64,000 bases of DNA, taken from contig JAFBJZ010000347.1 of the NCBI GenBank assembly GCA_016785225.1, positions 310,001 to 374,000 of the forward strand, read 5' to 3'. Shown piece after piece: positions 51,730 to 62,968 of this stretch. Each line of letters begins with the position of its first letter. Within the stretch, counting starts at the first letter, position 1. The notes beneath the pieces are model-generated. The model saw only the letters and a program-made list of their open reading frames with translations. It did not search any database and was not told the DNA's origin. Source of the stretch: Psettodes erumei. Its lineage: Eukaryota; Chordata; Actinopteri; Pleuronectiformes; Psettodidae. The position numbers were made by a program, and so were the translations under genes.

Positions 51730-52427
51730 ACCCTGCGACGTCCTCACAAGCATAGAAAAAGGAGGAAGTGTTTGACTTCATGAATTGGTTAAAGCTCTGT
51801 GTGTGTGTGTGTGTGTTGGGGGTTTGTGAATCAACAGAAATCGGTGGACTGTCCTCAAAAGTGTAGTGTCTCGCACACATGTGGTGTCTGCGTGTGGTGA
51901 GATTGTGTTCCCAAGCCAGTGGAAGCCAGGTCATTGGCTCACCGTAGGTGTGCGTTTTTGCTTGAGTGGGTGTGTGTGTTTTTTGTGCGGGGGGGGGGGT
52001 GTCTGTGTCCGTAGGGATGGGGCCAAGTGTGTGCGGGAAACACTGTCATTCTTACATAAACGCGCCTGATAGGGGAGACAGGCACTGGGTGGGTAGGTTT
52101 TTTTGGGGGTGGGGTGGAAAGCAGTGCACCGAGAGATGGATTTTGCACGTGTCTTGTGCGTGTGTGTGTGTTTGTGTCCTTGGTGGTTTGTGCTGATGGC
52201 TGCATTGTGATCGTGAGTGGGTGTGCGCGCACATGGATGTTTGTAGGTCCCTTCCAGTTTGTATTAGCCGGGATAAGTTTGTGTGTGTCTGTGTGTGTGT
52301 GTGCGTGCGTGCGTGTGTCTCCTTGCCAGTAAATGATGTGTGGGTTTGTAGGTCAGGTCCACATGTACTCATGCAGGGACTTTGCCCCTGTTTTCCTGTA
52401 AACACCCTGTTTTTCTCCTCTGATTTC

Positions 52428-52468
52428 CCCCTCATCCCCTCCTCTGATCTGAGGAGGGGGATGAGGGG
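52428..52468. repeat. 17-bp hairpin with polypyrimidine and polypurine arms
   Basis: Left arm 52,428-52,444 (CCCCTCATCCCCTCCTC) pairs with right arm 52,451-52,468 around the loop TGATCT, with a single bulged G at 52,460. All 17 other positions pair and most are G-C. About 20 bases later a CCT-repeat tract (about 52,491-52,528) begins, able to compete for the purine arm. It lies about 1 kb upstream of exon 5. Confidence 0.9.
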
Positions 52469-52490
52469 CAGATAGGGGGCCTCCTCTCCC

Positions 52491-52528
52491 CCCTCCTCCT
52501 CCTCCTCCTCTTCCTCCTCCTCCTCCTC
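52491..52528 (+). repeat. (CCT)n pyrimidine tract
   Basis: CCT triplets with one CTT interruption give a 38-base pure pyrimidine run. The matching minus-strand frame is a run of Glu codons and is an artefact. Confidence 0.93.
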
Positions 52529-52838
52529 GTCTTCTCTGCCTCTCTTAGTTTTTCTCACTCTGATTAGTTCTGTTACCCTCTCCCTCCCCTCCTGACCCTC
52601 TTTGACACTCTCGCTCCTTTCTCTCCGAAGCATGCTGGCGCTGTGTCTGTTGCTCAGTGTTTGTGGGGGTTTTGGGGGTAGTGTTATTTGGTGTGTGTGT
52701 GTGTGTGTGCGTTGTTGTTGTTGTTGTTATAGGGACCAGCAGATGACTTCCCCTCTCTGCAGGGAGTGTGTGTTTGCTCTCTGCTTGGAATGCAGGCATG
52801 TGAAAGTGTCTGAATAGTTGGGGTCTGTGTGTGCGTGC

Positions 52839-52873
<35 letters not shown>

Positions 52874-53200
52874 AGTCCAGGAATGTGAAAGTGAATACAT
52901 CTATGGGATCTATGCTAATTTGACGCAGTTCTTTGAAACTTGTTGTTATTGAAATCTGCAGACCATCTGATGACAACATTGCGGCGCTTGTTTTTCGTCA
53001 CCGCGGGGACAAAAGCGTCCCGTGAGCACAATGTCTCACTTGTTGCATAAATTGTGCGAAGGATTTCTTTATCGGACAGTCGCCATTTGGCAAGCAGGGC
53101 ACCTGCTCTTACAGAATGAGGGGCAGCAAAATACTCGTCGATGAAAGCAATTCAGCGAGGACCTTTTGAGCCTGAAGTGCATTTAAAGACTGGAACGGTT

Positions 53201-53285
53201 CAAAGGAAAAGTTTGATGCCTTGGGAAATATGCGTATTTACTTTCTTGCTTAGAGTTCTGGAGGAGATTGATGCCGCGAGCAAGA
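53201..53285 (+). repeat. fragment of a common teleost interspersed repeat
   Basis: AAAGGAAAAGTTTGATGCC, TTGGGAAATATGCGTATTTA, CTTTCTTGCTTAGAGTT and GAGGAGATTGATGCC follow the order of a widespread teleost repeat (GACATTTTGGGAAATACGC..., CTTTCTTGCCGAGAGTTAGA..., GAGAAGATTGATACC). A second copy is at 61,851-62,060. I cannot name the family. Confidence 0.6.
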
Positions 53286-53495
53286 AAGTGTAGTTCCCAA
53301 AGTGTTGAGGAATTAAAGGGATTAGATATTTTATGTGCATGAAAACCCGCGGTAACAGTTTAAATCACTGAAACGAGAGAAAAGTAAATGAGCTGATCCC
53401 CTCCCATTGATAATTGGTGTCTTTCACCATTAACTGAATGACTATCACGGACTGTGTGGAGTTCACTGATGTTTTTTTTCCTTCTCTCCCTTCAG

Positions 53496-53727
53496 GTGCT
53501 GGAGGACACCACAGGGGTCCGCCGGGTGGTGGTGACCCCCCAGTCCCCGGAGTGCTACCCTCCCTCCTACTCTCCAGCCCTCTCCCCCACGCACCACCTG
53601 CCCCCCTACATGGCCCATCCTCATTTCATCCCCAACTCTCACTCCTTCTACCCCCCTGTCAGCCCGGGGGAGCTGCCCCCCCACCAGTACTACCAGCACC
53701 ACCTTCCCCCGATGTACGGCGATCCAG
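53496..53727 (+). CDS. fndc3b: fndc3b coding exon 5 (residues 91-167 plus first base of codon 168)
   Basis: A 232-base exon begins VLEDTTGVRRVVVTPQSPEC, matching vertebrate FNDC3B, and continues as a Pro/His/Tyr-rich disordered segment ending HHLPPMYGDP. By count it has 18 Pro, 8 His and 7 Tyr in 77 residues. It carries PPSY at residues 112-115, also present in human FNDC3B, and PPMY at 161-164; both fit the PPxY ligand pattern of WW domains. The acceptor has a long pyrimidine tract (CCTTCTCTCCCTTCAG); the donor is CCAG|GTACGG. Phase 0 to phase 1. CCC proline codons create C runs. GC content is higher than in flanking introns. Confidence 0.96.
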
Positions 53728-53871
53728 GTACGGACACGCTGACTGGATTCCGCTGCCAAATGAAAAAGTCGAGGCGGGGTTTTATGTGGATTTTTTTTAA
53801 AAATCCAATTATCGGTTAAAAAAATTTCACCGATATTTTAGTCTGACATCCTCTCCTCTCCCTTCTCGCAG
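53728..53871 (+). other. fndc3b: fndc3b intron 5 (144 bp)
   Basis: Short intron with donor GTACGG and acceptor CCTTCTCGCAG. It contains a T run and the phrase ATTATCGGTT...ACCGATATTTT, possibly a repeat remnant. Reading through it leaves the conserved protein and meets a stop at 53,817-53,819, so it is spliced out. Confidence 0.93.
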
Positions 53872-54040
53872 AAATCATCCCAGTTTACGGGATGTCTAAC
53901 TTCATAGGCAGAGAAGAGACGTACAGCAAGCCACAGCCCAAAAAGATAAAAGAACAGAGACAACTGGAGCGACAGAACCGCCTTAACTCCCCTCCCTCCA
54001 CTCTGTACAAGAACCTGGGGCCGGCGCACAACGGATACAG
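53872..54040 (+). CDS. fndc3b: fndc3b coding exon 6 (end of codon 168 to residue 223 plus two bases of codon 224)
   Basis: A 169-base exon encodes, after the split Glu, IIPVYGMSNFIGREETYSKP, then a charged stretch QPKKIKEQRQLERQNR, then LNSPPSTLYK and NLGPAHNGY. The vertebrate counterparts EIIPFYGMS and QNRLNSPPS are clearly recognisable. The basic patch (residues about 189-204) could form a short helix or a nuclear-type basic signal; that is inference. SP at 207-208 is a possible proline-directed phosphorylation site. Acceptor CTTCTCGCAG, donor TACAG|GTGACC. Phase 1 to phase 2. Confidence 0.96.
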
Positions 54041-54456
54041 GTGACCATGCTGCTTCTGTGACTCATTCGTGGTTGGCCTGCCTTTTTTTTTTTTTTATTT
54101 ACTCATTTTAGAGTTTCACAAAGCCGACAGGGAGTTCAAATGTTTCGCATGTGATTACTCATGGTGTTGAGAAACTACACCAGCAGCTGTGCGGTGCAGA
54201 AAAACAACAACAACAAAAAACCCAGAAATACATGAGTCGAGATGATTCCTTACAGCGGTTCAGAAATGCTAAGGAGAAACGCGGCCTTCAGAGTTGGCTT
54301 GCACGTCACTGATAACAAGTTCATGCCGGGACACAGGAATTGGGACCTTTCCAAGGTTGGGGTTGGGGGTGGGGGGTGGGGGGTGACAAATTATGATCTT
54401 TTTCTTTGCTGTGAATGAAAACAAATTCTGGCGTATTTTTTCGTTTTGTGACGCAG
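54041..54456 (+). other. fndc3b: fndc3b intron 6 (416 bp)
   Basis: Donor GTGACC, acceptor TTTTGTGACGCAG. It holds a T run (about 54,082-54,096), an AAC-rich stretch and a GGGGTTGGGGGT tract near 54,358-54,383. The acceptor at 54,456 is fixed by phase: the next AG at 54,487-54,488 would break frame. Confidence 0.88.
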
Positions 54457-54578
54457 CAACAAATCACATGCCCCGCTGCTCGGGTCAGGGGGAGGCGTCA
54501 GCAGTCCGGGAGGGAAGAAGCCGGAGAGACGGCTCCGCAGCAGCCCACGAAACAGCGAACCAGAGACACACACACAAG
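54457..54578 (+). CDS. fndc3b: fndc3b coding exon 7 (end of codon 224 to residue 264 plus first base of codon 265)
   Basis: A 122-base exon completes a Ser codon and encodes NKSHAPLLGSGGGVSSPGGK then KPERRLRSSPRNSEPETHTQ. It matches the human segment GSGPGIKKTERRARSSPKSN in position and pattern: a Gly/Ser-rich linker, a basic KKxERR cluster and an RSSP motif (a possible phosphorylation site). The start at 54,457 is the only nearby acceptor in the required phase. The donor ACAAG|GTGGGG ends in phase 1, so the next exon should open with the rest of a Glu-type codon, fitting the vertebrate EYELEVKR sequence that leads into the first fibronectin type III domain. The THTQ end is less conserved and comes from an ACACAC stretch. 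Confidence 0.92.
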
Positions 54579-57500
54579 GTGGGGCGCCGGCACACACTCG
54601 TGTTGATGATGATGACGTCTCTTAATGAACGCAGGGGGGTTCGGCTTTAGGGTTTCCCTTTCACTTAGCGGACATCTCGGCGTACTACTCGACCTGCTCT
54701 TATCTCCTTTTGGAAGAATCACTTCTATCTTCTCTGACCCCCTCCCCACACACACACACACACTCTTTGTCTCTGTGTTACTGGCTTTGTCCTCTTCAAT
54801 GAGATGACGGGATCCAGCGGGGAGAGCATGGAGGGATTGAGGTGGGAAGGTGGCGAAGGGGGGTAAGAGGGGTTGTCTGGGTAACCACATAGCTGAACCC
54901 GTCCCCGAGCGCTATCGTTTTACCCTCGCTACAATACTGGCCTTGTTGGTGAAGGCTGAGCCACGGGTGGGGGTAGCTGGGGGGGGTCACATACCTGCAG
55001 AGTCCTGCTTGAGATGAAGGAAACCTTTGAGCCGTGGGATCGAGACACCACAGCTCGGCCTTATCGCGCACACAGAAGAGCGCACATGTGCGCAAGACAT
55101 TAGGGTGAACACACACTTGTGGTACTGTTCCTCTTTAATGACATGTCTTTTGACACGTCAGATGTGCGTCTGAGTTATTAAAAAAAAAAAAGAGAGGGCT
55201 GAGTATCTCATTCATGCACGCACGCAGACACGACACACGGGGCTGTCTGTCGAGGTGATGACAGAAAAATGTAAAGGGACACATAAATTAATCTGCTCCG
55301 TCATTTTAACTGTCAGACTTTTTCTATTTTTTTAAAAAAAAAAAAAGAAAATTTACTCTTCTCGTAAAACTTGGACTTAGTTCCTCACAGCGTGGTGTCA
55401 GATCAGAGGAATATTCCATCTGGGCCAGGTGGGGGTATGTGTGTGTGTCCAGATCCCTCAGAACTCACTCACAATTCCCATGAGAAAACTTGGGATTTTA
55501 CTTTTTTTGGTAATGCAATTTTATTGCACATTGAATAGTTAGCACCTATTGCAGATTGAAAAACAGTTGAAAGTCCATGAATACGACTGATGTTTTTTGG
55601 TTGGAGCTGGATGAAGACTTAAGGAAAGCTTTGTTTAAGGGGGTTTTAATTTTAATCACTCGGTGTGTTTAGATATCCGTCCCTGAGGCAGCGTTTGACT
55701 GCGCTGCACCGGTGGTGGTGTTGGGGGGGTGGGTGGGGGCTGCACAGAAGTACACACAAACACACAGTGTGCCACGGAGGAGAAGCAGAACAAGGTCGCC
55801 AGCCCAGCTTCACGACTTTTAACGGCTTTGCCGCCGTTTTCACGTGATCCTGGAAGCTACAGCGACACGCGTGACGGACGGGAGCATGTCAGCACGCCCG
55901 TCAGCTGTCTGCTCCGGCCTGCTGGGGTCTCAGTAGCGGGGTGGAGATCAGGCTGAGTCGGCTAGATGTACCACTCAACGCAACGCAATGCACGCTCATG
56001 CACAGGACACCCCGTGACCAGGCTTCCTGTAAAACAATCAGAGCATGAGGGTCCAGAGGATGGGGGGTTGGGGGGTGGGGGCGGAGTAAACAGAGAAAGG
56101 AGAGGAGAGGAATGCGGGATTTGAAGTGCAGATGAGAGAGGAGGGAGATGGATGGAAGGTTTGTAAGAGAGAGAGAGAGAGAGAACCAGAATTCCTACAT
56201 CACAGGGAACGCAGCGATGGAAAGACGGGGAGTTTAAGAGCAGAGTACAAACATTCCGGCAAAGTTGCTGCTTGGCCCGGTGCATCCAAGCATGGTCCAA
56301 CCCAGAATACACACACACACACACACACACACACAGCGCCGCCTACGCTTTGCCCTTGATGCCCTTGGTCTTCTTTGTGTGCGCACGTGGATGTGTATGT
56401 GAGTGTGTGTGTGTGTGTGTTTGTGTGGCTGTTGCCCCAGTGCCAGTAAGGCAGCAGGCTGACTTGGCGAGCGCAGTGACCATTCCCCAGTAAAGCCAGC
56501 TCTACAGGCCTTTTTCCTCAGAACTGAGCTGCTCGCTGAGCAGAAACAGATGTGGGCCCCCGTCCCCTCTGTTCCTCCATCTTGGCTCCGCATCATCACC
56601 ACCGCAGATCCTGTCTCTCACTCGCAGAAACCGGGATTTCAGCAGAAACAGATGGACCGGCACCCTCGGCTCCCTCCATCTTTAGGTTCGACGTCATTCG
56701 CCAAGTGCTGCGAATTCGGGAGAAACCAGATGTGAGCGGCGACTGCTCTGGCCACCATGTTGGCTCTGTGAATGAGATGCGAGATAAATAACAAGGGTCA
56801 CAGATATCGCAGCGGGCTGCTCCATCCATCTATCATTTAGAGGGAGCATTTAACTGGAGTGAAAACTGAGTATGAATACGCTTTACACTTTTTTTTTTTC
56901 CAAATAGGCGCTTTGTGTTTCTGAAGTTCCTTCAAGTTCATTGTCAGTTGCACAATCGTCTTAGCGACAAAATTAAAGGGAAACATTTCATGCATATTTA
57001 GTGTTGACACAGTGAATCTAAACCAGAGAAGTTACTAAAGATTTTCCCCCATTGCCAAACATAATACGTGTTGTGCCAAGAAGGATGTTTTGAAACAAGG
57101 AAAACCCTACTGGAATTTAATGTTCTCTGGGTTCACAGGCGCATTCCTTTCTCCAGACTGGGTGAAACTTTTGAAACATTTTTATTAGAAGTTATTTTTC
57201 TTCTGGCATATTCATGCCAGAATACTCATTTCTCCTCCCTGGTCCAATTTGTCCTCTTTTTTTCCCTCCATAATTTTAAGCATTAACAGAGAAAATCTAC
57301 CATACGTGACAGACTGTGAGAAGTTACTCAGTATTTTAGTTTAGCTTAACTTAATATATTTCTTCCAGAGCCCTAAAAGCAAACAGTGGCCTCCGCAGCC
57401 ACAATTGGCGGCGATTACAGAATCATTTCAAATACCAAAACCACGTGAACACAGTCGGTCAGTGACACAGCAGTATCTGTCTACCATAAGCCGCCATAAG

Positions 57501-60500
57501 CTCCAGGTCGCATCAGGTTCAAATTTTGCTTTAAATTTAGTAGATGAAGAATGTTTTTCAGTTTCTTCTTTTAAAGTAAATCGACGACATTTGTATTTTG
57601 TTATTAAAAGTTATTCAAAAATGAAAACACTCGAGCAAAGTAATTGGTACCATGGTCTTTTAAAAAAAAATGTTTTAGGTCATGGATAAAAGAATGGGTC
57701 TCTCGAGTAATTAATAATCAGCAGGGTACATGTTATTAGTAAGGAGTAGCAGGTTTCTCACTGCTCATTACTAAAAACTACTTCTCACAACCCATTAAAT
57801 CTGTGCTTCGAAATGTCAATAAGCCGCTACTGAATGGAATGCGGTGCAGCTTTTCTCAGGAAGGTCAGAGGTCAAGCGGCTCATTGGAAAGTCTTCCTGA
57901 TGAACTAAAGAGCTCGACAAAAAAAAAAGAAAAGACAGCGAGTGCGCATAATTGCCGTAGGCTTGTGCTCTAGTACTGTGCGATGCTTTTATTCGTTTAA
58001 CAGTTTGAGAATTTACAGTTCTAGTACCCCGGCGGCGGTAAAAGGAGGCTTTTAAAAGTACAATGTGCTGTCAGCTTCTTTCCTGCCGTCCTCCTCGTTA
58101 GCTCCAGCGTGACTCAGCCCTTCTTTTAACATCAAAGTTGTCCTCCAGCTCTTCCTGCTTTAAATGTAGCAACAGGCCTGGAAGTGTGTGAGCGCAAACC
58201 AACCCTTCCCCAACTGGACTGTTTTGATGTGGATCGCCATGGCGATAATCTCAGCTGCCCCCCCACCCCACCGCCCAACAAACTCCAGCCCCTTCCCCTC
58301 AAACCCAAATACGGCCATGTTTGTAGGGCAAGAAGGAGGGCAGTGGGGTGGAAGAGAGAGACAGAAAGGGACTGGAAGAGGGAATGTCGAGAGAAGAAAG
58401 AAAAGGCAGAGATAAGGCCAGAGAATAGGAAGTGAGAGAAGTGAAGGACAGAAATTGGGGGATGAAAGAGCCAGAAAAGGGGAGGGGGGTGCACAGAAAA
58501 CAGAGAGAGAACAAGGGATGGCTTTACCAGCAGAGGAATGTCTTTCCCGCTGATATCATGTAACAGGAATAGTGGGATTAGAAGGGGAGGTTGTTCTCGC
58601 CAGTCACAATGAGTACACCAGACGTTTCTCCATTCAGCTGAACGGACCTTGTGATACATGCGATAAACCCGCCGCACTATCGCACTGCAGCACCCCAACG
58701 CTCCGCGTTAACCAGTGCTGGGTTACATAATATTTAGTCTCTGCAACTGCTCCATCGGGATGAAATTGAGTTTGTCCTAATCAAATTAAGTAATTCAATA
58801 GATGAAATGCACACACCCTCAGACATCCATGGCTTACCGCTCCAGCGATCTGTGTGCACAAATCTTGAGCGGGTTTTAAAGCTGTTGCATGTTGCTTTTT
58901 TTTTTTTAAACGACTAATGCGTCATCAATTTTGAGGCACCGCCGTGACTGCTGCAAACAAACGAGATGGCCGCAGATAGAGGGCCGACGCCGCCTGCCCG
59001 TCGGTCTCCGCTGTGCTTCGCATCGGTTTTACGAGGCGGAGCCGCTGAAGTGTTTGTAATCTTTTTGCAAAGGTAGATGGTGGAGGCAGAAGCCTCTGAG
59101 CGTGTAATGGTAATTTAGCATCTCCGTCTCACGTCCAAACAAACACATGAGTCATTTCTCTCAGAAACAGGAATTAAATTAGAGCGCGCCCTGTTATTCA
59201 TTGCTTGCGCTCTTAAGGCCATGAGAAAATGCGCGCTGTAATTCCCAGAATGGAAACTGAGATGAAACTCTTCTAGGTGATTAACTAAAGAAAAGAGGGC
59301 AATCGTTCATGTGGTCGCAAAGGTCTTTAATTAAGGCTTGGGCTGCAAAAATGAGTTTCCAAAAATCCAACACTGCCTTGGGTATGGTAATCAATCAGTC
59401 ACTATTTGAGTTGAAAAGTCCTACAAACAGGACATTTAAGTTCAAGTTACTGTTAAGTAATAATCAGTCCAGTCTGGCTTTGGCAATTATTACACCACTT
59501 TAAAATTTGGAATGTGGCTAAAACGATGCCAAGTTTTGACACCAGGTTTTGCTTGAACGCTGATTTCTTTATAGAAATTGGCAACAAAGAAACATAAAAA
59601 AATAATGTAATTTTAACTTTAGTTATGAGACCTGCGTGGACGTGACTTTGGGCCGTCTTGTCTCTGTCCTTATGATTGAGTCAGTCTGCTGCCCTGTCTT
59701 TTTATGTCTTTCTTCCAATCTCTTTTCATTTGCCTCCTCTTCCATTTCTCTGCTGTCACTCTCCCTCTCTGCCTCTGCTGTCCGTCAGGCTGAGGATCCG
59801 CCTGCCAGTCTGCAGTCACACACTCTCAAGACTCTCTCTTTTTTTTTTTTTTTTTGGGCTGAGCAGGGTCGGATGGGGTCAGGGTTCTGAGAAAACTCGT
59901 CCCCCATAATCCCGGGCTGCCCGGCCAGGTCGCTGCGCCGCTCGCAGCACGTACACACTCGCGCAGACGCACATGCGTACGTCTGCACGCTCTTCGCGCT
60001 CCTCTCGGAAAAGTGGAGAGAGCTTTTTGTGCCGCTTGGCAGTTCAGACACCCGTCTCTCTCCTGAGTGAGACGGCTGCACTGGACAAGGTCTCTCTGTC
60101 TCTCTCTGCCTGTGTTTACATGCACACATGAAACCTTGTTATTGAGAGAAATCAGGTTAAGGCAGGGAACTGGAGTACGGCGTTATGTGTGTTCATATTG
60201 TGACTTCGTTTCAGTTTTAGTTGGACTTTGAATCTAATCATTTTAGATATATTTTAGCAATATTGCTCTCCTTTGCTGCCATGGAAATAGTTTCTGCAGC
60301 CAGTGATCAGGAACGTTTTTAGAAAGTGTGCAAGAAATCAGGTTTCTCTCGCAGAAATCTGGCTGTATTAACTTGAATCTCTCCATCCCTTACCCCCAAT
60401 TAAGGAAACTGGGTTTCTCATTTACATGAAGTCCAATAAATAGTTTTACAGCAGAGAGACAACCACAAACAGGTTGCTCATTTTAATGTCTGCCTCCGGC

Positions 60501-60588
60501 CGTGTCCCTCAGTCTTTCTCTCTGTTTTGAGTTAGACTTTTTTGAATTTTTCTTTCCTCTGCTCTCTTCGCTCTCTTTCTTACCGTGT

Positions 60589-60832
60589 TTCTCCATCTCT
60601 CTGTGCCAGTCTCCCTGGCTGTCTCTCCCTCGCTAATCCCCATTATAAACGATCAGGACCCCGGCCATGAGAACCAAACCTTCACCATGACAACCACAAT
60701 TTCAGGCATGTCCCAACGATGTCTCTGCTCTTTGTGTGTGTGTGTGTGTGTGTGTGTAGCCCAGCTGTTGAACAGATGGAATGCTCACTATGCGGCAGAT
60801 GATAATAGCGTGGAATCCAAGGTCTGTGCCCC
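60589..60832 (+). other. unexplained open, exon-like segment in intron 7
   Basis: One frame stays open here on both sides of a TG microsatellite. The left part reads VSLAVSPSLIPIINDQDPGH then ENQTFTMTTTIS, after a possible acceptor (GTGCCAG). The right part reads AQLLNRWNAHYAADDNSVES, ending AAG|GTCTGT like a donor, after TGTGTAG like an acceptor. Neither part resembles FNDC3B. It might be a decayed exon pair, part of a mobile element or chance. I do not recognise the protein. Confidence 0.12.
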
Positions 60833-61850
60833 CTCTCTACCTCCACCCCCTCCACCCCACCCTGTCCCCACTCCTTCCTCTCTGTCCACTTCTGTCTGTC
60901 CTCTCTCTCTCATCCTCACGTCTCTCTCTCTCGCTCTGTCCTTTTCCAGCATCACTTTGCTTTGTACCCCCTGATTAGAGGCTTCTAAAGATGGATATCA
61001 TATCTCACTTTGTTCCTTCAGGATGACACACACACACACACACCCTTGTGCCTTTGGTCCTGTGTGTGTGTGTGTGTGTGTGTGTGGCGTGTGTGCAGTG
61101 GGGGCTGAGTGAGCGACCGTTGCCACATTTTTCACATTTTTTTTTCCCCCCGGCCTTTTTCTGTCCCAGCGCAGACAGACTGCATCTAAGAACCGCAGGC
61201 TGTCATGCAGGAGGAATGCAACCCACTCAATGCCAAAGTGACTCAGTTTTACTGTAGCCCTTTTTGCTAAGTGACGCCATTAATTGGGAGATGTGTAGGT
61301 GTGTGACATTATGACATTAAAAAAAGATTCTTGTAAACACGTCTGTGTTTTCCGAGCGGGACTCGGGGGCGGCGGGGGGGTTGAATAATACGGGTAGAGA
61401 CAGACACGTTAGAGTGTTTATCTGAATGTGTGCTACCAAATAAACCCATACGCCATTCCCTACTTCGTTCCGTGGAAGAGAGTTGCAGTGCGGAGTTATT
61501 TTGGGTGTCCGGAGCTTTGGAAGTAAAAGTCCCATTCATTGTCTATGTAGGCTATTTCGGGGGACTGTAAGTTGGAGTACTTCGGAGGCTGAGGTAGCCG
61601 TGACACTCTCCTGGTTGAGTCACCGGCTCAGAAGATGAGCAGCTATTTTAGAAAATGTCTGGGCCTTTTATTAAGAAGAAGAAGAAAAAAATCAAAGGTA
61701 AAGCCTGTGTTGAGATGTCAATTAAGACTCCCAGGGGGAATTTCGGTGCGAAACATCCAGTCACAGAACTTAAAGTGTTGGGTGTGCCACTAACAGTGAG
61801 CCCAAACTACAAATTATGCTTTATAGAAACCCGATAAAACATTTAGCAAT

Positions 61851-62060
61851 TAAAGGGATAGTTTGACATTTTGGGAAATTCGTTAAATTGTGTTCTTGCC
61901 CAGAGCTAGATCAAAAGATAGATAGTGTTCTCGTGTCTGCACGCTGCACATAAAGCTGGAGACGGCAGGCAGTTAGCTCGGCTTCGTTCATTTTGTCTTG
62001 GCGTACAAACCAGAAAGCGGGGTTCAAACAGCCTAAGTCTTGTTGTCACTGCAAGGTTTT
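61851..62060 (+). repeat. common teleost interspersed repeat, longer copy
   Basis: TAAAGGGATAGTTTGACATT, TTGGGAAATTCGTTAAATTG, TCTTGCCCAGAGCTAGATCA, AAAGATAGATAGTGTTCTCG, TGTCTGCACGCTGCACATAA and AGCTGGAGACGGCAGGCAGT-TAGCT appear in the order known for a widespread teleost repeat. A shorter copy is at 53,201-53,285. Similarity fades after about 62,060. No protein-coding frame; family name not assigned. Confidence 0.7.
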
Positions 62061-62937
62061 CCCGGCATCGATCTTCTTATCTAAAGATCAGTAACAGAGC
62101 AACAAAACTTATTTCTCCACGGTGTTGATTTGCGGCAGCTATGATATTGCACACTGAGGCTAATGGTTATTGAAGACTTTAGGCCAACCATAACAAAACT
62201 CAACTCAGGTTGAAATAATTAAGGCTGGATGCCATCCAATACAATTGTAGTATTTTTTTGATGGGCCAGGAGACACCTGTGTTCGCAGCGGTGTAAAATA
62301 CTTCCAGAACCAGTGACTCTTTGTTTTTGCTTTCTTTTGTCAGTTTTGAAGGTAGTAGTACTGTAGCCATTGCTACTATTACTACTACTACTACTACTAC
62401 TGCACCCGTATCAGCGGTGTGCATCTGCGCCCTCTGATGATGTCACATAAGGTTGTGTAATCCTTGCCTCACATCTTCCTAAACCCTCTCCTTCCTCTCT
62501 CCTTTTATCCCTTTGTTTCTCCTCCTCTCTGTTGATTCCTGGCTCGCTCTTTGTCTCTCAATTTCCTTATGTTTTTGTGCCTAATCTCTTACCCAGACCT
62601 CTATTGCCTGTCCCCTCTCTCTCTAACTCTCTCTATCTCTCTGCCGTCCGTCCTTCAGTGTCTCTCCTTCTTCCTCTAAATCCCCCTCTCGCCTGGTTTT
62701 GGCCCGGCCTGCCGTCCCCCTCCCTCCCCCAATTCCTCATTCCTCCTCTTTTCCTGCTGTCCTTTGCGCTCCCTCGCTCCGTCTGGCCGTCCGCGGTAAT
62801 CAAACACAGGCGGTCGGACTCAGACGGGATGTGAGGTCAGACGACGAGAGGAAGTGAGGGTGCGTGGGCAGCACACAAACAGAATAGAGAGGAGGTGAGG
62901 GACAGTGAGGACAGAGGAGCGTAAAATGTGGGCGTGG

Positions 62938-62968
<31 letters not shown>

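Larger units (their letters stand above)
51048..53495 (+). other. fndc3b: fndc3b intron 4 (2,448 bp)
   Basis: Donor GTTGGT, acceptor CTCCCTTCAG after a long T/C tract. It holds TG runs at 51,057-51,088, 51,683-51,727 and about 52,838-52,870, a hairpin at 52,428-52,468, a CCT-rich tract to about 52,528, a short (GTT)n near 52,714 and a diverged teleost repeat fragment at 53,201-53,285. No other exon recognised. Confidence 0.9.

Noticed and set aside
53728..53819. Read-through of exon 5 into intron 5
   Set aside because: The sequence loses similarity to FNDC3B right after GTACGG, and exon 6 restores the conserved EIIP block.
54489..54578. Shorter exon 7 using the AG at 54,487-54,488
   Set aside because: It would put the conserved KKPERR segment out of frame with exon 6; the acceptor at 54,456 fits the phase.
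57405..57689. 94-codon plus-strand frame in intron 7
   Set aside because: AT-rich, no domain, no splice signals matching the fndc3b phase; chance length is plausible.
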